DNA of 33,307 nucleotides from an uncultured Clostridia bacterium (GCA_947588325.1 CANPYH010000002.1:1-33307), one strand, 5' to 3'; shown: positions 19,428-28,911, counted from the first letter of the stretch. A program made the numbers and translations. The notes: a model not told the origin generated them from the sequence alone.

Positions 19428-19757
19428 CTATAATCTGTTCTTATCCCCCCATTCGCACATCATATCGAGAATGGGCATAAGCGATCTTCCTCGCTCGGAA
19501 AGGCTATACTCCACTTTCGGCGGAATTTGCGGATATTCTTTACGAACGATCAGCTTGTCCGCTTCAAGTTCTTTCAGCATTACGCTCAACGTCTTGTAAG
19601 AAATTCCCTTGATATATCTTTGCAATTCATTAAAGCGCACTACGGAAAACTCCATGAGCGTATAAAGAATAGTCATTTTGTATTTTCCGTTGATGAGGGA
19701 TAATGTGTACGAAAAACCCGTGTCCGCAAGTTTTTCATTGGCAATACACCGTTCCAT
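19428..19757 (-). CDS. HxlR-family transcriptional regulator
   Basis: MERCIANEKLADTGFSYTLSLINGKYKMTILYTLMEFSVVRFNELQRYIKGISYKTLSVMLKELEADKLIVRKEYPQIPPKVEYSLSERGRSLMPIL. Confidence 0.93.
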   Translation of the reverse strand: MERCIANEKLADTGFSYTLSLINGKYKMTILYTLMEFSVVRFNELQRYIKGISYKTLSVMLKELEADKLIVRKEYPQIPPKVEYSLSERGRSLMPILDMMCEWGDKNRL

Positions 19758-19784
19758 AATACTCTCCTTCACTTTCCAAATAGT

Positions 19785-19838
19785 AAGTACCATACATAAA
19801 TGTGCGTACTTGACAAAAGAATTATACCATGATAAAAT
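19785..19838 (+). promoter_or_regulatory. Promoter with overlapping inverted-repeat operator candidate in the HxlR divergent region
   Basis: AAGTAC-n15-GTACTT (19785-19811) overlaps -35 TTGACA (19810-19815), 17-nt spacer, TAAAAT (19833-19838). Confidence 0.6.
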
Positions 19839-19873
19839 CCACTTGTCAATAAATTTTTAAGGAGGCTCATATT

Positions 19874-20257
19874 ATGAGAGCAACATTGAAAGACTACAGG
19901 GACGTTGAAAAAGCGGCAATGAATTTCGTCAAGAGTGTAGCCGAGGGAAACAGCAAATATGCCAGACAGCTTTTTACCGACGAAGCCGTCTTGTTCGGGA
20001 TTCTCAACGGCGAACTCGAACACGGTTCTATCGAACAGTTCTACCGTAATGTGGATACGGTAGGCGCGGACGAAAATTTCAAAGCAAGAGTTGACGTTAT
20101 TACCGTCGAGGAAACGCTTGCCGTCGTTCGCGTTTTGGAAGAAGGCTGGGGCGGCAGTATTGATTTTACCGACTATCTGCTTCTTCTGAAACTGAACGGC
20201 GAATGGAAATGCGTAGCCAAAGCCTACAACCAAAATTCAAACACCGTTAAAAAATAA
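19874..20257 (+). CDS. Nuclear transport factor 2-like / putative lumazine-binding-fold protein
   Basis: 127 aa, RBS AAGGAGG; DYRDVEKAAMNFVKSVAEGNSKYARQLFTDEAVLFG..SIEQFYRNVD..DYLLLLKLNGEWKCVAKAYNQN is NTF2-like. Confidence 0.75.
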   Translation: MRATLKDYRDVEKAAMNFVKSVAEGNSKYARQLFTDEAVLFGILNGELEHGSIEQFYRNVDTVGADENFKARVDVITVEETLAVVRVLEEGWGGSIDFTDYLLLLKLNGEWKCVAKAYNQNSNTVKK

Positions 20258-20271
20258 TCTGCGAGGCAATT

Positions 20272-20820
20272 ATGGGCAAAAAAATACTTATTTTGAACGG
20301 CAGTCCGAGAAAGAGCGGCAATACGAGCGCGCTTGTTTCCGAATTTACGCGCGGGGCAACGGAAAGCGGGAATGACGTTACCGAATTTTTCCTGCAATCC
20401 ATGAACATTCACGGCTGTTTGGGATGCTTTGGCGGCGGAAAGGACAGAAACAGTCCGTGTGTGCAGAAAGACGATATGCAAAAAATCTATCCCGTTTACA
20501 GAGAAGCCGAAATTGTGGTTCTTGCTACTCCTTTGTATTATTGGACGATAAGCGGACAGCTTAAAACTTGTTTTGACCGCCTTTTTGCCGTTGCGGAGTG
20601 CAATAAAGATTACCAAAACCCGCACAAAGAAACCGTTCTTCTCATGGCGGCGGAAGGTCACGATTTTGAAGAAAGTTTGTATTGGTACGACCGCTTGGAA
20701 AAACATCTCGGTTGGAAAAGCCTCGGCAAAGTTCTTTGCGGCGAAGTCGTAGGCCTTGGCGATATTAAAGGACGAAAAGAACTTATCAAAGCCTATGAAT
20801 TGGGAAAATCAATATCATAA
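20272..20820 (+). CDS. Flavodoxin-fold NAD(P)H-dependent FMN reductase / iron-sulfur flavoprotein-like
   Basis: KKILILNGSPRKSGNTSALVSEF, GCLGCFGGG, EIVVLATPLYYWTISGQLKTCFDRLF. Confidence 0.85.
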   Translation: MGKKILILNGSPRKSGNTSALVSEFTRGATESGNDVTEFFLQSMNIHGCLGCFGGGKDRNSPCVQKDDMQKIYPVYREAEIVVLATPLYYWTISGQLKTCFDRLFAVAECNKDYQNPHKETVLLMAAEGHDFEESLYWYDRLEKHLGWKSLGKVLCGEVVGLGDIKGRKELIKAYELGKSIS

Positions 20821-20842
20821 TATAATACCTATTATTGATAGA

Positions 20843-20874
20843 AAAACAGCGGGGAACGTGTTCCCCGCTGTTTT
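20843..20874 (+). terminator. Rho-independent terminator
   Basis: AAAACAGCGGGGAAC-GT-GTTCCCCGCTGTTTT, ~20 nt after the flavoprotein stop. Confidence 0.85.
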
Positions 20875-20890
20875 CGCCTTGTCCAAAGGT

Positions 20891-20926
20891 GAGTTCCGAT
20901 ATAAAATTGAGTTCCGATATAAAATT
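20891..20926. repeat. Perfect 18-bp tandem duplication
   Basis: GAGTTCCGATATAAAATT x2. Confidence 0.85.
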
Positions 20927-21024
20927 AAGACTTTTCTTGATTACCTATAGCCTGCACTATATGCGGGGGACATTTGTTACGGAAAGAGGCGACGACTTCC
21001 TTGATTTGTCAAAGACCGCATTGT

Positions 21025-21537
21025 TTATTTTACAGATTTCATAGCCCACGCTGCGACTTTGGCTTCCGACTGCGGAGCTTCTGCGCCGTGGATCGAAAGC
21101 CCCGCTACGATGACCGCGCCTTTGCAAACGCTTTTCAGTTGTCTCTCGCTCGAACCCATTCCGCTCCCCTCGTTCGTGCAGAAGGGCGCTATTTTCTTAC
21201 CCGAAAGATCATAGTGTTCGAGAAAGGTACACATACACATCGGCATCTGTCCCCACCAATTGGGATAGCCGACGAAGATCGTATCATATTTTGAAATGTC
21301 CCCGACGTATCCTTTGATAGCGGGGCGGGCGTTCGCGCGAAGCTCCGCTTGCGCTTCTTCGATACACGCATAATAGTCCTTTGCATAAGGCTTTACCGTA
21401 TCGGCCTCAAACAGGTCGCCGCCGACCGCCTTTTGGATAAACTCTGCGACGCGCTCGGTGTTGCCTTTTTCGAGTGTTTTGATTGCTCCGCTGACATAGT
21501 TCTCGCCTTTGTGAGAGAAGTACGCGATCAAATTCAT
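21025..21537 (-). CDS. Flavodoxin
   Basis: MNLIAYFSHKGENYVSG..GNTERVAEFI..YDTIFVGYPNWWGQMPMCMCTFLEHYDLSGKKIAPFCTNEGSGMGSSERQL. Confidence 0.88.
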   Translation of the reverse strand: MNLIAYFSHKGENYVSGAIKTLEKGNTERVAEFIQKAVGGDLFEADTVKPYAKDYYACIEEAQAELRANARPAIKGYVGDISKYDTIFVGYPNWWGQMPMCMCTFLEHYDLSGKKIAPFCTNEGSGMGSSERQLKSVCKGAVIVAGLSIHGAEAPQSEAKVAAWAMKSVK

Positions 21538-21553
21538 AAATATCACCTCTTGA

Positions 21554-22657
21554 TTATTTTTCCAGCAGCGCCGCGCAGTCTTTCAGGTGCTTTGTTATGG
21601 GTAAGTGTTGCGGACAAGCGCGCTCGCATTGTTTGCACCCTATGCAATCCGACGCGAGGCCGCCGTTTGCCGTCGCCTGTTTATAGGCTTCTATTGCCTG
21701 CGCCGTCTGACCGTTGCCGAGGTGCCTGTTCGCCGCCGAGAAGATGGCGGGAATGTCTATCTTTTTCGGGCACCCGCTCACGCAATATCGACAAGCCGTG
21801 CAAGGAATGGCGGCAGAACTGCCCATAATGCGCTGCGCTTTGCGGATAATCTCCTGCTCCTCGTCATTAAGCGGGCGGAAGTCCTTCATAAAGGAAATGT
21901 TATCCCGCATTTGCTCGGTGGTAGACATGCCCGAGAGTACGGTCAATACGCCGTCGAGAGAGGCGGCAAAGCGGATTGCCCAGCTTGCAAAGGAGGCGTC
22001 GGGGTTATATTCCTTAAACAGCTTCTGCACCTTTTTGGGCGGGTTGGCGAGGGCGCCGCCCTTGACGGGCTCCATAATTACAATGGGCTTGTTGTGCTTT
22101 CTTGCTACCTCGTAGTTCCCGCGGGAAGCCACCGACGGGTTTTCCCAATCGGCATAGTTGATTTGAAGCTGAACAAAATCCTCTTCGGGGTGGATGGTCA
22201 ACAGCTTATCGAGCAGTTCGGGATCGGCGTGATAGGAGAAACCGAAGTTCTTTATAAGCCCCTTCGCCTTTTGCTCTTTGACGAAATCCCAGATATGGTA
22301 TTTATCGTATTTGGTGTAGTTATTGGTCATAAGCGCGTGGAGAAGATAGTAGTCGAAATATCCCGCTCCCGTGCGCTCCAAGCTCTTGTAGAATTGGCTC
22401 TTTGCCGCCTGTTCGCTTCCCGCCATCATGAATGCGTTCAGCTTTGTGGTCAGGGTGTATCTGCCGCGGGGGTAGCGATCCACGAGGGCTTGTTTTATAT
22501 CTTCCTCGCTCGAGCCGTAAACAAACGCCGTGTCGAAGTATGTAAACCCCGCCGCCATAAACAGGTCCACCATTTCCTTAACCTGCTCGATGTCGGTATG
22601 AAATCCTTTCTTGGGCAGCCGCATAAGTCCGAAGCCCAATTTTTTAATCTCGCTCAT
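21554..22657 (-). CDS. Aldo/keto reductase with C-terminal 4Fe-4S-type cluster domain
   Basis: LGFGLMRLPKKG, YFDTAFVYGSSEEDIKQAL, YYLLHAL, IVIMEPVKGG, C-terminal CTACRYCVSGCPKKIDIP and CIGCKQCERACPQHLPI. RBS GGAGGAAATGACT. Confidence 0.92.
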   Translation of the reverse strand: MSEIKKLGFGLMRLPKKGFHTDIEQVKEMVDLFMAAGFTYFDTAFVYGSSEEDIKQALVDRYPRGRYTLTTKLNAFMMAGSEQAAKSQFYKSLERTGAGYFDYYLLHALMTNNYTKYDKYHIWDFVKEQKAKGLIKNFGFSYHADPELLDKLLTIHPEEDFVQLQINYADWENPSVASRGNYEVARKHNKPIVIMEPVKGGALANPPKKVQKLFKEYNPDASFASWAIRFAASLDGVLTVLSGMSTTEQMRDNISFMKDFRPLNDEEQEIIRKAQRIMGSSAAIPCTACRYCVSGCPKKIDIPAIFSAANRHLGNGQTAQAIEAYKQATANGGLASDCIGCKQCERACPQHLPITKHLKDCAALLEK

Positions 22658-22673
22658 AGTCATTTCCTCCTTT

Positions 22674-23297
22674 TTATTCGGCATTGCCGATCAAGTACGG
22701 TTTAATTATTGCGGGTAAAAACAACTCGCAAAACTTTTCGGTGCGCTCCTTAAAGCTGTACGCCCCGCCCGACATATCCCAGCAGAGCATTTCGCCGTAA
22801 ATAACGTCGGTCAAAGCATCGGCGAGTTCGCCCGTCGGCGTATTTTCTTTCAGCTCGCCTAACTCTATCCCTCTTTGTATCATGCCCTTCATGGAGCCAA
22901 GGTCCATGCGGAGTTTTTCCTTGTCGTAGGGATTCTCCACAAGGTCGGGATCTACGGTATTACGCACCCATTCCTGGCAGAGTTTAAGCCCGTCCCGTTC
23001 AATATGTCCCGAGAACGTTACCATATAATACGCCAGCCGTTCCATAAACGGTCCGTCGTATCTTTGCGCATCCTCGTAAATCTCGCCGAAAATATCGTGG
23101 CTTATCGCGAACACAATGTCCTCTTTGCGCTTGAAGTAGGTATAGAAGGTGCCATTGGAAACGCCGCAAGCCTTGGTAATCTCCTCAATCGAGGTGTTTA
23201 CAAGCCCCTTTTCGCGAATGATGGCCTCTGCCGTCTCCATTAGTTTTCTCTTTGTCTCCAAAGCGGCTATCTTTCTGTTAGTCATTTTTTCGGACAT
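22674..23297 (-). CDS. TetR/AcrR-family transcriptional regulator
   Basis: ETKRKLMETAEAIIREKGLVNTSIEEITKACGVSNGTFYTYFKRKEDIVFAI. Confidence 0.93.
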   Translation of the reverse strand: MSEKMTNRKIAALETKRKLMETAEAIIREKGLVNTSIEEITKACGVSNGTFYTYFKRKEDIVFAISHDIFGEIYEDAQRYDGPFMERLAYYMVTFSGHIERDGLKLCQEWVRNTVDPDLVENPYDKEKLRMDLGSMKGMIQRGIELGELKENTPTGELADALTDVIYGEMLCWDMSGGAYSFKERTEKFCELFLPAIIKPYLIGNAE

Positions 23298-23478
23298 AAT
23301 TCCTCCGGCGGTATTGCTCCGTAAGTTTGGTTGTTAGTATTTGCGCCGAGCGTGCGCAGTTTGCATGTATGGGTCGTCTGTGTGGTTGGTGTTGTTCTTC
23401 GTGACTTGTGCGGATGGCGTTGATCTTCGCGGCTGGCGAAACGCTGTTAATGTGCGTCGTTTGCAACGCGCGGTTGGG

Positions 23479-23919
23479 TTATTGTTTTCCCGTTCGCAGT
23501 TGTTCGGCTTTCCGCACGAGCGCCGTATAGGCGGCGGACGGGTCGTCTATTTCGAGGACGGTTTGCTCCATCGGGCAAAGTCCCGTGCCGTCGCGGCTCT
23601 GCACCCGGGGCGTAAGCGTCGCGTACTCCGCGTACACACCGTGATTTTTTAGCGTGGCAAGTCCGCTTTCCGAGAGCACTTCGGCAAACACGCCGCGAGC
23701 GCCCATTTTGACGTATAGCAGGGCGGCGGCTTTACCTACTATCCTGTCTGCCGCGCATGCTCCGTCGAGGTCTGTCCCCTGCCTTATAAGGTCCAACAGG
23801 GGACGTATTCCCCGCTGTCGGCTTATCATGGTGCGGTCGTCCTTTTGCACAATGCAGGTCAGGTTTTCGGCGTACAGCCGCTCGCGAAGGCGGGCAAGTA
23901 ATGTCGCTGTTTCGGACAT
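23479..23919 (-). CDS. DUF1893 domain protein
   Basis: LTCIVQKDDRTMISRQRGIRPLLDLIRQGTDLDGACAADRIVGKAAALLYVKMGARGVFAEVLSESGLATLKNHGVYAEYATLTPRVQSRDGTGLCPMEQTV. Confidence 0.85.
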   Translation of the reverse strand: MSETATLLARLRERLYAENLTCIVQKDDRTMISRQRGIRPLLDLIRQGTDLDGACAADRIVGKAAALLYVKMGARGVFAEVLSESGLATLKNHGVYAEYATLTPRVQSRDGTGLCPMEQTVLEIDDPSAAYTALVRKAEQLRTGKQ

Positions 23920-23925
23920 AATCTT

Positions 23926-24504
23926 TTATTCCTTGTCTTTAATGAGGAGCAGGCGCAACCCCATGACAATGAAGGGAATAATAACGGCTTGCAAAATCAT
24001 GCCCAAAAGCCCCGTCTGTATTTGCGACCAGGCTACCGCCGCCGTTATCGGAGAAACGCCCTGGAAAATGGCGGCTATGGCGAGGAAGGTGAGCCTGCCC
24101 GCTACCTGAGCAAGGAGTACGGCGGGGAAGGCCATCCAACCGTTTCTCGCAATGCTGCGCGAAAACAGTCCCGAAATCGCGCCGAATACCGCAAGCTCCG
24201 CGACCATATACGGCAGCCGCGCCAATGCGGGCATGGGGCTACCGAACATTGAGGTTATGGCAAAACTTATGAGGGGCGATACAATGCCGACGCCAAGGCC
24301 CCACTTCCAACCGAGTAAGCACCCGCCGAGAAGTATGGGCAGGTACATGGGCAGCCACTGCGCCCCGCCCTCCGCGCCGAGTGCGAGGTGTACGAGTTGC
24401 GGAAGTGCTACCGCAAGCACGATAATGCCAAGCGAGATAAGCGATTTGACCGTGACCTTAACGCGTAAAGTCGCACCACGTCTCGCAAGAACCTGTTCAA
24501 TCAT
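23926..24504 (-). CDS. ECF transporter S component-like membrane protein
   Basis: Multi-TM protein (LPMYLPILLGGCLLGWKWGLGVGIVSPLISFAITSMFGSPMPALARLPYMVAELAVFGAISGLF); start MIEQV with upstream GGAGGA. Confidence 0.8.
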   Translation of the reverse strand: MIEQVLARRGATLRVKVTVKSLISLGIIVLAVALPQLVHLALGAEGGAQWLPMYLPILLGGCLLGWKWGLGVGIVSPLISFAITSMFGSPMPALARLPYMVAELAVFGAISGLFSRSIARNGWMAFPAVLLAQVAGRLTFLAIAAIFQGVSPITAAVAWSQIQTGLLGMILQAVIIPFIVMGLRLLLIKDKE

Positions 24505-24654
24505 CGCAAAGTTCCTCCTGTTTTTCTGTTCTTTTACACATTTTATCACATTCGTTGAATACAAGTCAATGAATTTTAATCAATAAAATCAGATTTCGGA
24601 AAGATTTGGTGATTATATAAAGCGTTCTGCGAGTTCGCCGAGCGCTTGCTACAA

Positions 24655-24780
24655 GCGCGTCGCATAGCACCGCTGATGGACGACGAGAAATCGCGGCTTC
24701 TGCTCGGTCATTTACGCTGTTATAGTAAACTCCCTCGCGAAGCCTTGATTTTCGCGCCCCTGAGCGGCACTCTCCGCCGC
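24655..24780 (+). repeat. Diverged third member of the ~125-bp structured repeat
   Basis: Shares ATAGCACCGCTGAT, TCATTTAC..AGTAAACTC and TGAGCGGCACTCT in the same order as 863-987 and 9769-9892 (reverse complement). Confidence 0.65.
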
Positions 24781-24864
24781 GCTCGGGTCGGTTCGTTGTT
24801 AAAAGGTTTCATTGAAGAACAATATCTTTACAGGTTAATTATTTCTTTACGGGTATTTGACAAG

Positions 24865-25114
24865 ACAATCCCCTCAGGCGCAACAAGTTGCGCCAGCTCC
24901 CCTCCCCTTATTAAGGGCGGCCACACCTTGCACCTGACTTCTCGCGCTTTTCAATCTTTTGGTCTGGCACAACCTGCTACCCGAGTTTAGGCCATAACCA
25001 ACAATCTTGTAATGAAACAAGTTATGTAACTATATTCCCCGAAAAGCGGGGAACGAATGTGACCGCCCGAAGTCGAGGGGGGCTGTCTGCTGTCAGGCAA
25101 ACTGAGGGGATTGT
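24865..25114. repeat. Composite MITE-like element (inverted pair plus core), second copy
   Basis: Forward unit 24865-24924 and inverted unit 25059-25114; core ACCTGCTACCCGAGTTT..AACCAACAATCTTGTAAT..ACAAGTTATGTAAC..TATTCCCCGAAAAGCGGGG matches the 309-508 core. Confidence 0.75.
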
Positions 25115-25202
25115 AACGCACCATACAAAGTTTGTTGCTCAAACACACAAAGTATCACAACCAAAAATTAAACGAAGATTTTTAAGTTTTTTTGGAAAGG
25201 GG

Positions 25203-25250
25203 TTTAAAGGGGGAAACCTTTTTGTTCACAAAAAGGTTTCCCCCTTTAAA
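25203..25250. repeat. Perfect inverted repeat hairpin (23-bp arms), GGGGGAAACC family
   Basis: TTTAAAGGGGGAAACCTTTTTGT-TC-ACAAAAAGGTTTCCCCCTTTAAA. Confidence 0.9.
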
Positions 25251-25343
25251 GCACACTTCTACAAAAACACCTGACGAGTTATGCACAAGTTATCAACAAT
25301 GATTGCGCGATACCGTACCTTACTATTCTTTGCTAAACTTTGG

Positions 25344-27050
25344 CTATATTTTCGCGTGAATACGGGCGCGGAGCGCACCGAGTAGCTCGTCGATTTTCTT
25401 CGTAGTCTCGGCAAGCGCATTGGGACGCAGCGGGTTTTTAAGCCCCTCGCTCTCGACCAGCTCCCCAAACGGCAACTCCCCGCCCTTCTTAACCAAACGC
25501 ATGTATCGAGCGAAGGCGGAATCGAAGTCGGATTGCGCCTCGAGCAGGAATTGATGCGCCACCGACTGCGAAAGACAGTAGTCTATATAATACATGGGGT
25601 TCTCGTATATGTGCATCTGGTACTGCCAACGCGTCCCTTTTTCGAAATATGGCAAACCCTCGACGGAAAGATATGGACGATAATAGATGTCCAATTTTTT
25701 CCATTCCTCATTGCGTTCGGAAGGGGTCATATCGGGGTGCTCGTAGCAGATCTGCTGGAACTGGTCCACCTCGGCGCCGTAAGGGATAAAGGCCAGCGAC
25801 GAGAGCAGGTGCGCATATCTGTACTCCTTCGCCCGTGCGCCGAAGAACTTATCCATATACTTCCAGGCGAGAAACTCCATTGCCATCGAGTGAATCTCTG
25901 CGACGGACATTGTGCCGAGGTTAAGTTCATAGTCGTGGCCGGGCTTAAACATCTCATAGAAGGCGAGCGCGTGTCCCGCCTCATGCGTGAGTACGTCCAC
26001 GTCGCCGCTTGAGCCGTTGAAGTTGGCGAGTATAAAGGGCTGACCGTAGTCGTCGACCGAGGTGCAATATCCCCCGCCCCACTTCCCCTTTCGCGCGAAC
26101 ACGTCGAAGGCGTCGGCGGCGAGCATAGCGTCTATAAACTCGGCGGTGTCGGCGCCCATGTCGCGGTACATGTCGCGAGCGGCGCGCATCATAGCGGCTG
26201 TGCCTATGGTCGGTTCGGGATTGCCGTTAGCGAAACAGACCTCGTTATCGTACAGCATAATTTTGTCTATGCCGAGAGCGTCGGCGCACTCCCTTCTACG
26301 CGCGGAAACTACGGGCACTACGTCCTTTTTAACGCTATCGCGGAACCGCTCGATCTCCTTGCGGCCGTAGGAATAGCGCCCCATCAGGCAGTCGCCCATC
26401 TCGGCGTAGGAAGCAAACCCCATCTTTTCGGCCATGCGCGCGCGGACCTTAACCAAAGAATCGAACAGCCCGTCGAGCTGCTCGGCGTGCTTTTGCAGTG
26501 TTTTTCCCGCCGTTTCCATCGCTTTTCTGCGCACGGTGCGGTCGGCGTCGTCGAAGTACTTGCGCAGCACGGATAGCGGCATGCTCTCGCCGCAGAAACG
26601 GAAGGTTGTCTCGGACATCAGGCGATCGTACTCGGTTATCAGGCGGTTTTCCTCGGCAAGGTCGGCGACTATGCGCTCGTCGGTTACGCGTAGCGCCGTT
26701 TCGTACACCTTCGCGACGTTGGGGTTCATCAGTTCCAGCGCTTGAGGAAGGTGCGGGTTATGCAAAAACGCGCGGTTAGTCTCGATCGCGGCGGCTGACA
26801 GGCGGGGCAGATTGGCGTCGTAGTACTCCTTTTCGCGCAGGTAGTAGGCGTCTTGGGTGTTCAGGGTGAAGCGGATGTTGCACAGCGAGACCATAGTCTG
26901 GATGTGTTTGCTGCGCACTATCCCCTCTTTGCGTATCTCCGCCATATCGCGTCCGTTTGGCGCGCGGCGCATTCTCTCCGCCAGCTGGCGGAAGTACCGA
27001 CATTCGGCGTCGATATCGATTCGCTCGTATTTCATTTCGCTTATCTTCAT
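25344..27050 (-). CDS. M3-family oligoendopeptidase F-like metallopeptidase (cytoplasmic)
   Basis: No signal peptide; VDVLTHEAGHALAFYEMF (HExxH) and MSVAEIHSMAMEFL; RYSYGRKEIE; start taken at MKISEMKYERID. Confidence 0.92.
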   Translation of the reverse strand: MKISEMKYERIDIDAECRYFRQLAERMRRAPNGRDMAEIRKEGIVRSKHIQTMVSLCNIRFTLNTQDAYYLREKEYYDANLPRLSAAAIETNRAFLHNPHLPQALELMNPNVAKVYETALRVTDERIVADLAEENRLITEYDRLMSETTFRFCGESMPLSVLRKYFDDADRTVRRKAMETAGKTLQKHAEQLDGLFDSLVKVRARMAEKMGFASYAEMGDCLMGRYSYGRKEIERFRDSVKKDVVPVVSARRRECADALGIDKIMLYDNEVCFANGNPEPTIGTAAMMRAARDMYRDMGADTAEFIDAMLAADAFDVFARKGKWGGGYCTSVDDYGQPFILANFNGSSGDVDVLTHEAGHALAFYEMFKPGHDYELNLGTMSVAEIHSMAMEFLAWKYMDKFFGARAKEYRYAHLLSSLAFIPYGAEVDQFQQICYEHPDMTPSERNEEWKKLDIYYRPYLSVEGLPYFEKGTRWQYQMHIYENPMYYIDYCLSQSVAHQFLLEAQSDFDSAFARYMRLVKKGGELPFGELVESEGLKNPLRPNALAETTKKIDELLGALRARIHAKI

Positions 27051-27863
27051 GTTTGTAATTGTACTCCCCCTTGCGCCTTTTGTCAAGACGTGTAATGCGA
27101 GGAATTTTGCAAGAGTGCGCGAAATTGTTGTGTTGTTGTGCCGTGTAGGAGATGCGGTGGCAGCGTGATAGGGCGGTTGGGTTAGCTCTTTGGCAAGGTG
27201 CGGTGGTGTTAGTGTTGGGTTAGGTGCGGTTGGGTTATGTGGAGATTTGGGGCGATGTTAAATAAATATCTTTTCGGTTTGCGTTGGAGCATGTACCGAG
27301 CAAAGTACGACGCGTTGTTGCGAGGGTGCAGGAGAGATTGGGGCGGGTTTGTTCTTGTGCGAGCAATTCGCGCGAATATGTGCAATCAGTGCCGGAGAGG
27401 TTAGTTTGGGTTGTGCGGGAGATTTTGGGCGATGACAGTGTTAGTTGGGTTAGTGGGTTGAGCTTGTCGGACAGTCAATGTGCGAGGTTGTGTCGCAAGT
27501 TGTATTTGGTTTGTACAGTAAGTACATATAGCCGTCGGAGCAAATAGTGTTTTGATTGCGCGACAACTCGTCTCGGGAAGGGCGAGGGATCGCCGTAATA
27601 ATAATTCGGTTAGCGGTTGCATATGTGCGTGGCTGCGATGTAGCTTGTCTGCCTGGCCGCAAGCATTGTTATTTTTGTGTGCGTCCTGTTACGGCTGTAG
27701 TTGATTTGCGAATTGGGAGAAAGCTGCAGTGGCAATACGTTCGGAATCGCTGCGGTATGTTTATTATCAACGATTACGGCGGGCATATCGACATGGTAAA
27801 TTATTGTCCGATTATTTTCGACAGAAAATAACATTTTGCCCACATTTTTATAACTTAAATTAA

Positions 27864-28104
27864 GAGTTATCCACAAGTTATCAACAGATATTATAATGAT
27901 ATCTATTTGCTATTATATCATTATGATATCATTATGCAAGATATTAAATCATAACAATCAAGTTATGAAGTAATATGTATCGCAAAATTTTGGGGCGAAC
28001 TCTAAAAACAAGAAGTACGACTCGGGATAATTATATGGAGACAATAAGCGGCATAGATGGGAAGCGCTTGAGGCCAAGCGTTGTTGATAATTTGTGGATA
28101 ACTC
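27864..28104. promoter_or_regulatory. oriC-like module: inverted pair of DnaA-box doublets flanking AT-rich DNA
   Basis: GAGTTATCCACAAGTTATCAACA (27864-27886) and its near-perfect inverted copy TGTTGATAATTTGTGGATAACTC (28082-28104), 22/23 identity. Confidence 0.6.
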
Positions 28105-28895
28105 GAAAAGTAAATTTATGAAAATCTATAAAAAACGGCAGAAGAGCAAATTATATGTTAAAAATATACGTAAAAACTATTATATATGTTAAATTAACAT
28201 CGTCATGTCGCCGAATTGTCCTCGGTTGTTTTGATATTTATTAAAATCTATCGCATTTATTTTTGTTTTTGTTAAATTCTCGCCGTTTTATTTGCTTTTT
28301 TACTGAATTTTCCTCGGTTTTTAACGAAATTTCCCCAAATCCTATATATCCTTTACGTTTGTTCGCAAGATCCTTTGATCTTTTGCGTCCAGAGTGGGTA
28401 TTTTGTTCTACTGATTATTGAATTTTTCCGCGGAAATTATGAAATTTTTTTCGCAGTTTTTGAAATTATGTTATGATTTAATAATTAAGATTTATAGTAA
28501 TTCCATCCTTTGTGATCTCGCCGTGTTTTGCGCTTGTATCTTCAGTGCCCGCTTGTAACGCACTCATAATCCTTCCTTCCGAAGAATGATTTTGCCTTAT
28601 GAGTACTCCAAGAAATGCCGTTTTTACGCCGAATTTTTCCTTGTTTTGCCGCGCATTTTTTCAATTTTATTTTCCCGAGACAAATAAAGTTATGATATAA
28701 TATCAGTATATCATTTATCCCAATGCGCCGCCTGCTAATTTTGCGATTTTCTTGAATTTAATCAGCTTTTTATGTCCTGATTCCTACTTGTGCGTGGTCT
28801 TTGGCTCACCGTATGTCTTTATGCATATTTCCGTTGTCGTCGATTTCCTTTTGTTGAAAATATTCCTTATCTCTTGCGACTTGCTTTCCTTCGGT

Positions 28896-28911
28896 TGTTT
28901 CACGTGAAACA
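28896..28911. promoter_or_regulatory. parS: parS site
   Basis: TGTTTCACGTGAAACA, perfect 16-bp bacterial parS palindrome. Confidence 0.95.

Noticed and set aside
21605-22705. 366-aa plus-strand ORF antisense to the aldo/keto reductase
   Set aside because: Antisense shadow with no domain similarity.
27284-27831. ORFs of 87 and 91 aa in the non-coding tract
   Set aside because: No RBS, Cys/Arg/Val-rich arbitrary composition, no recognised family; not reported as genes.
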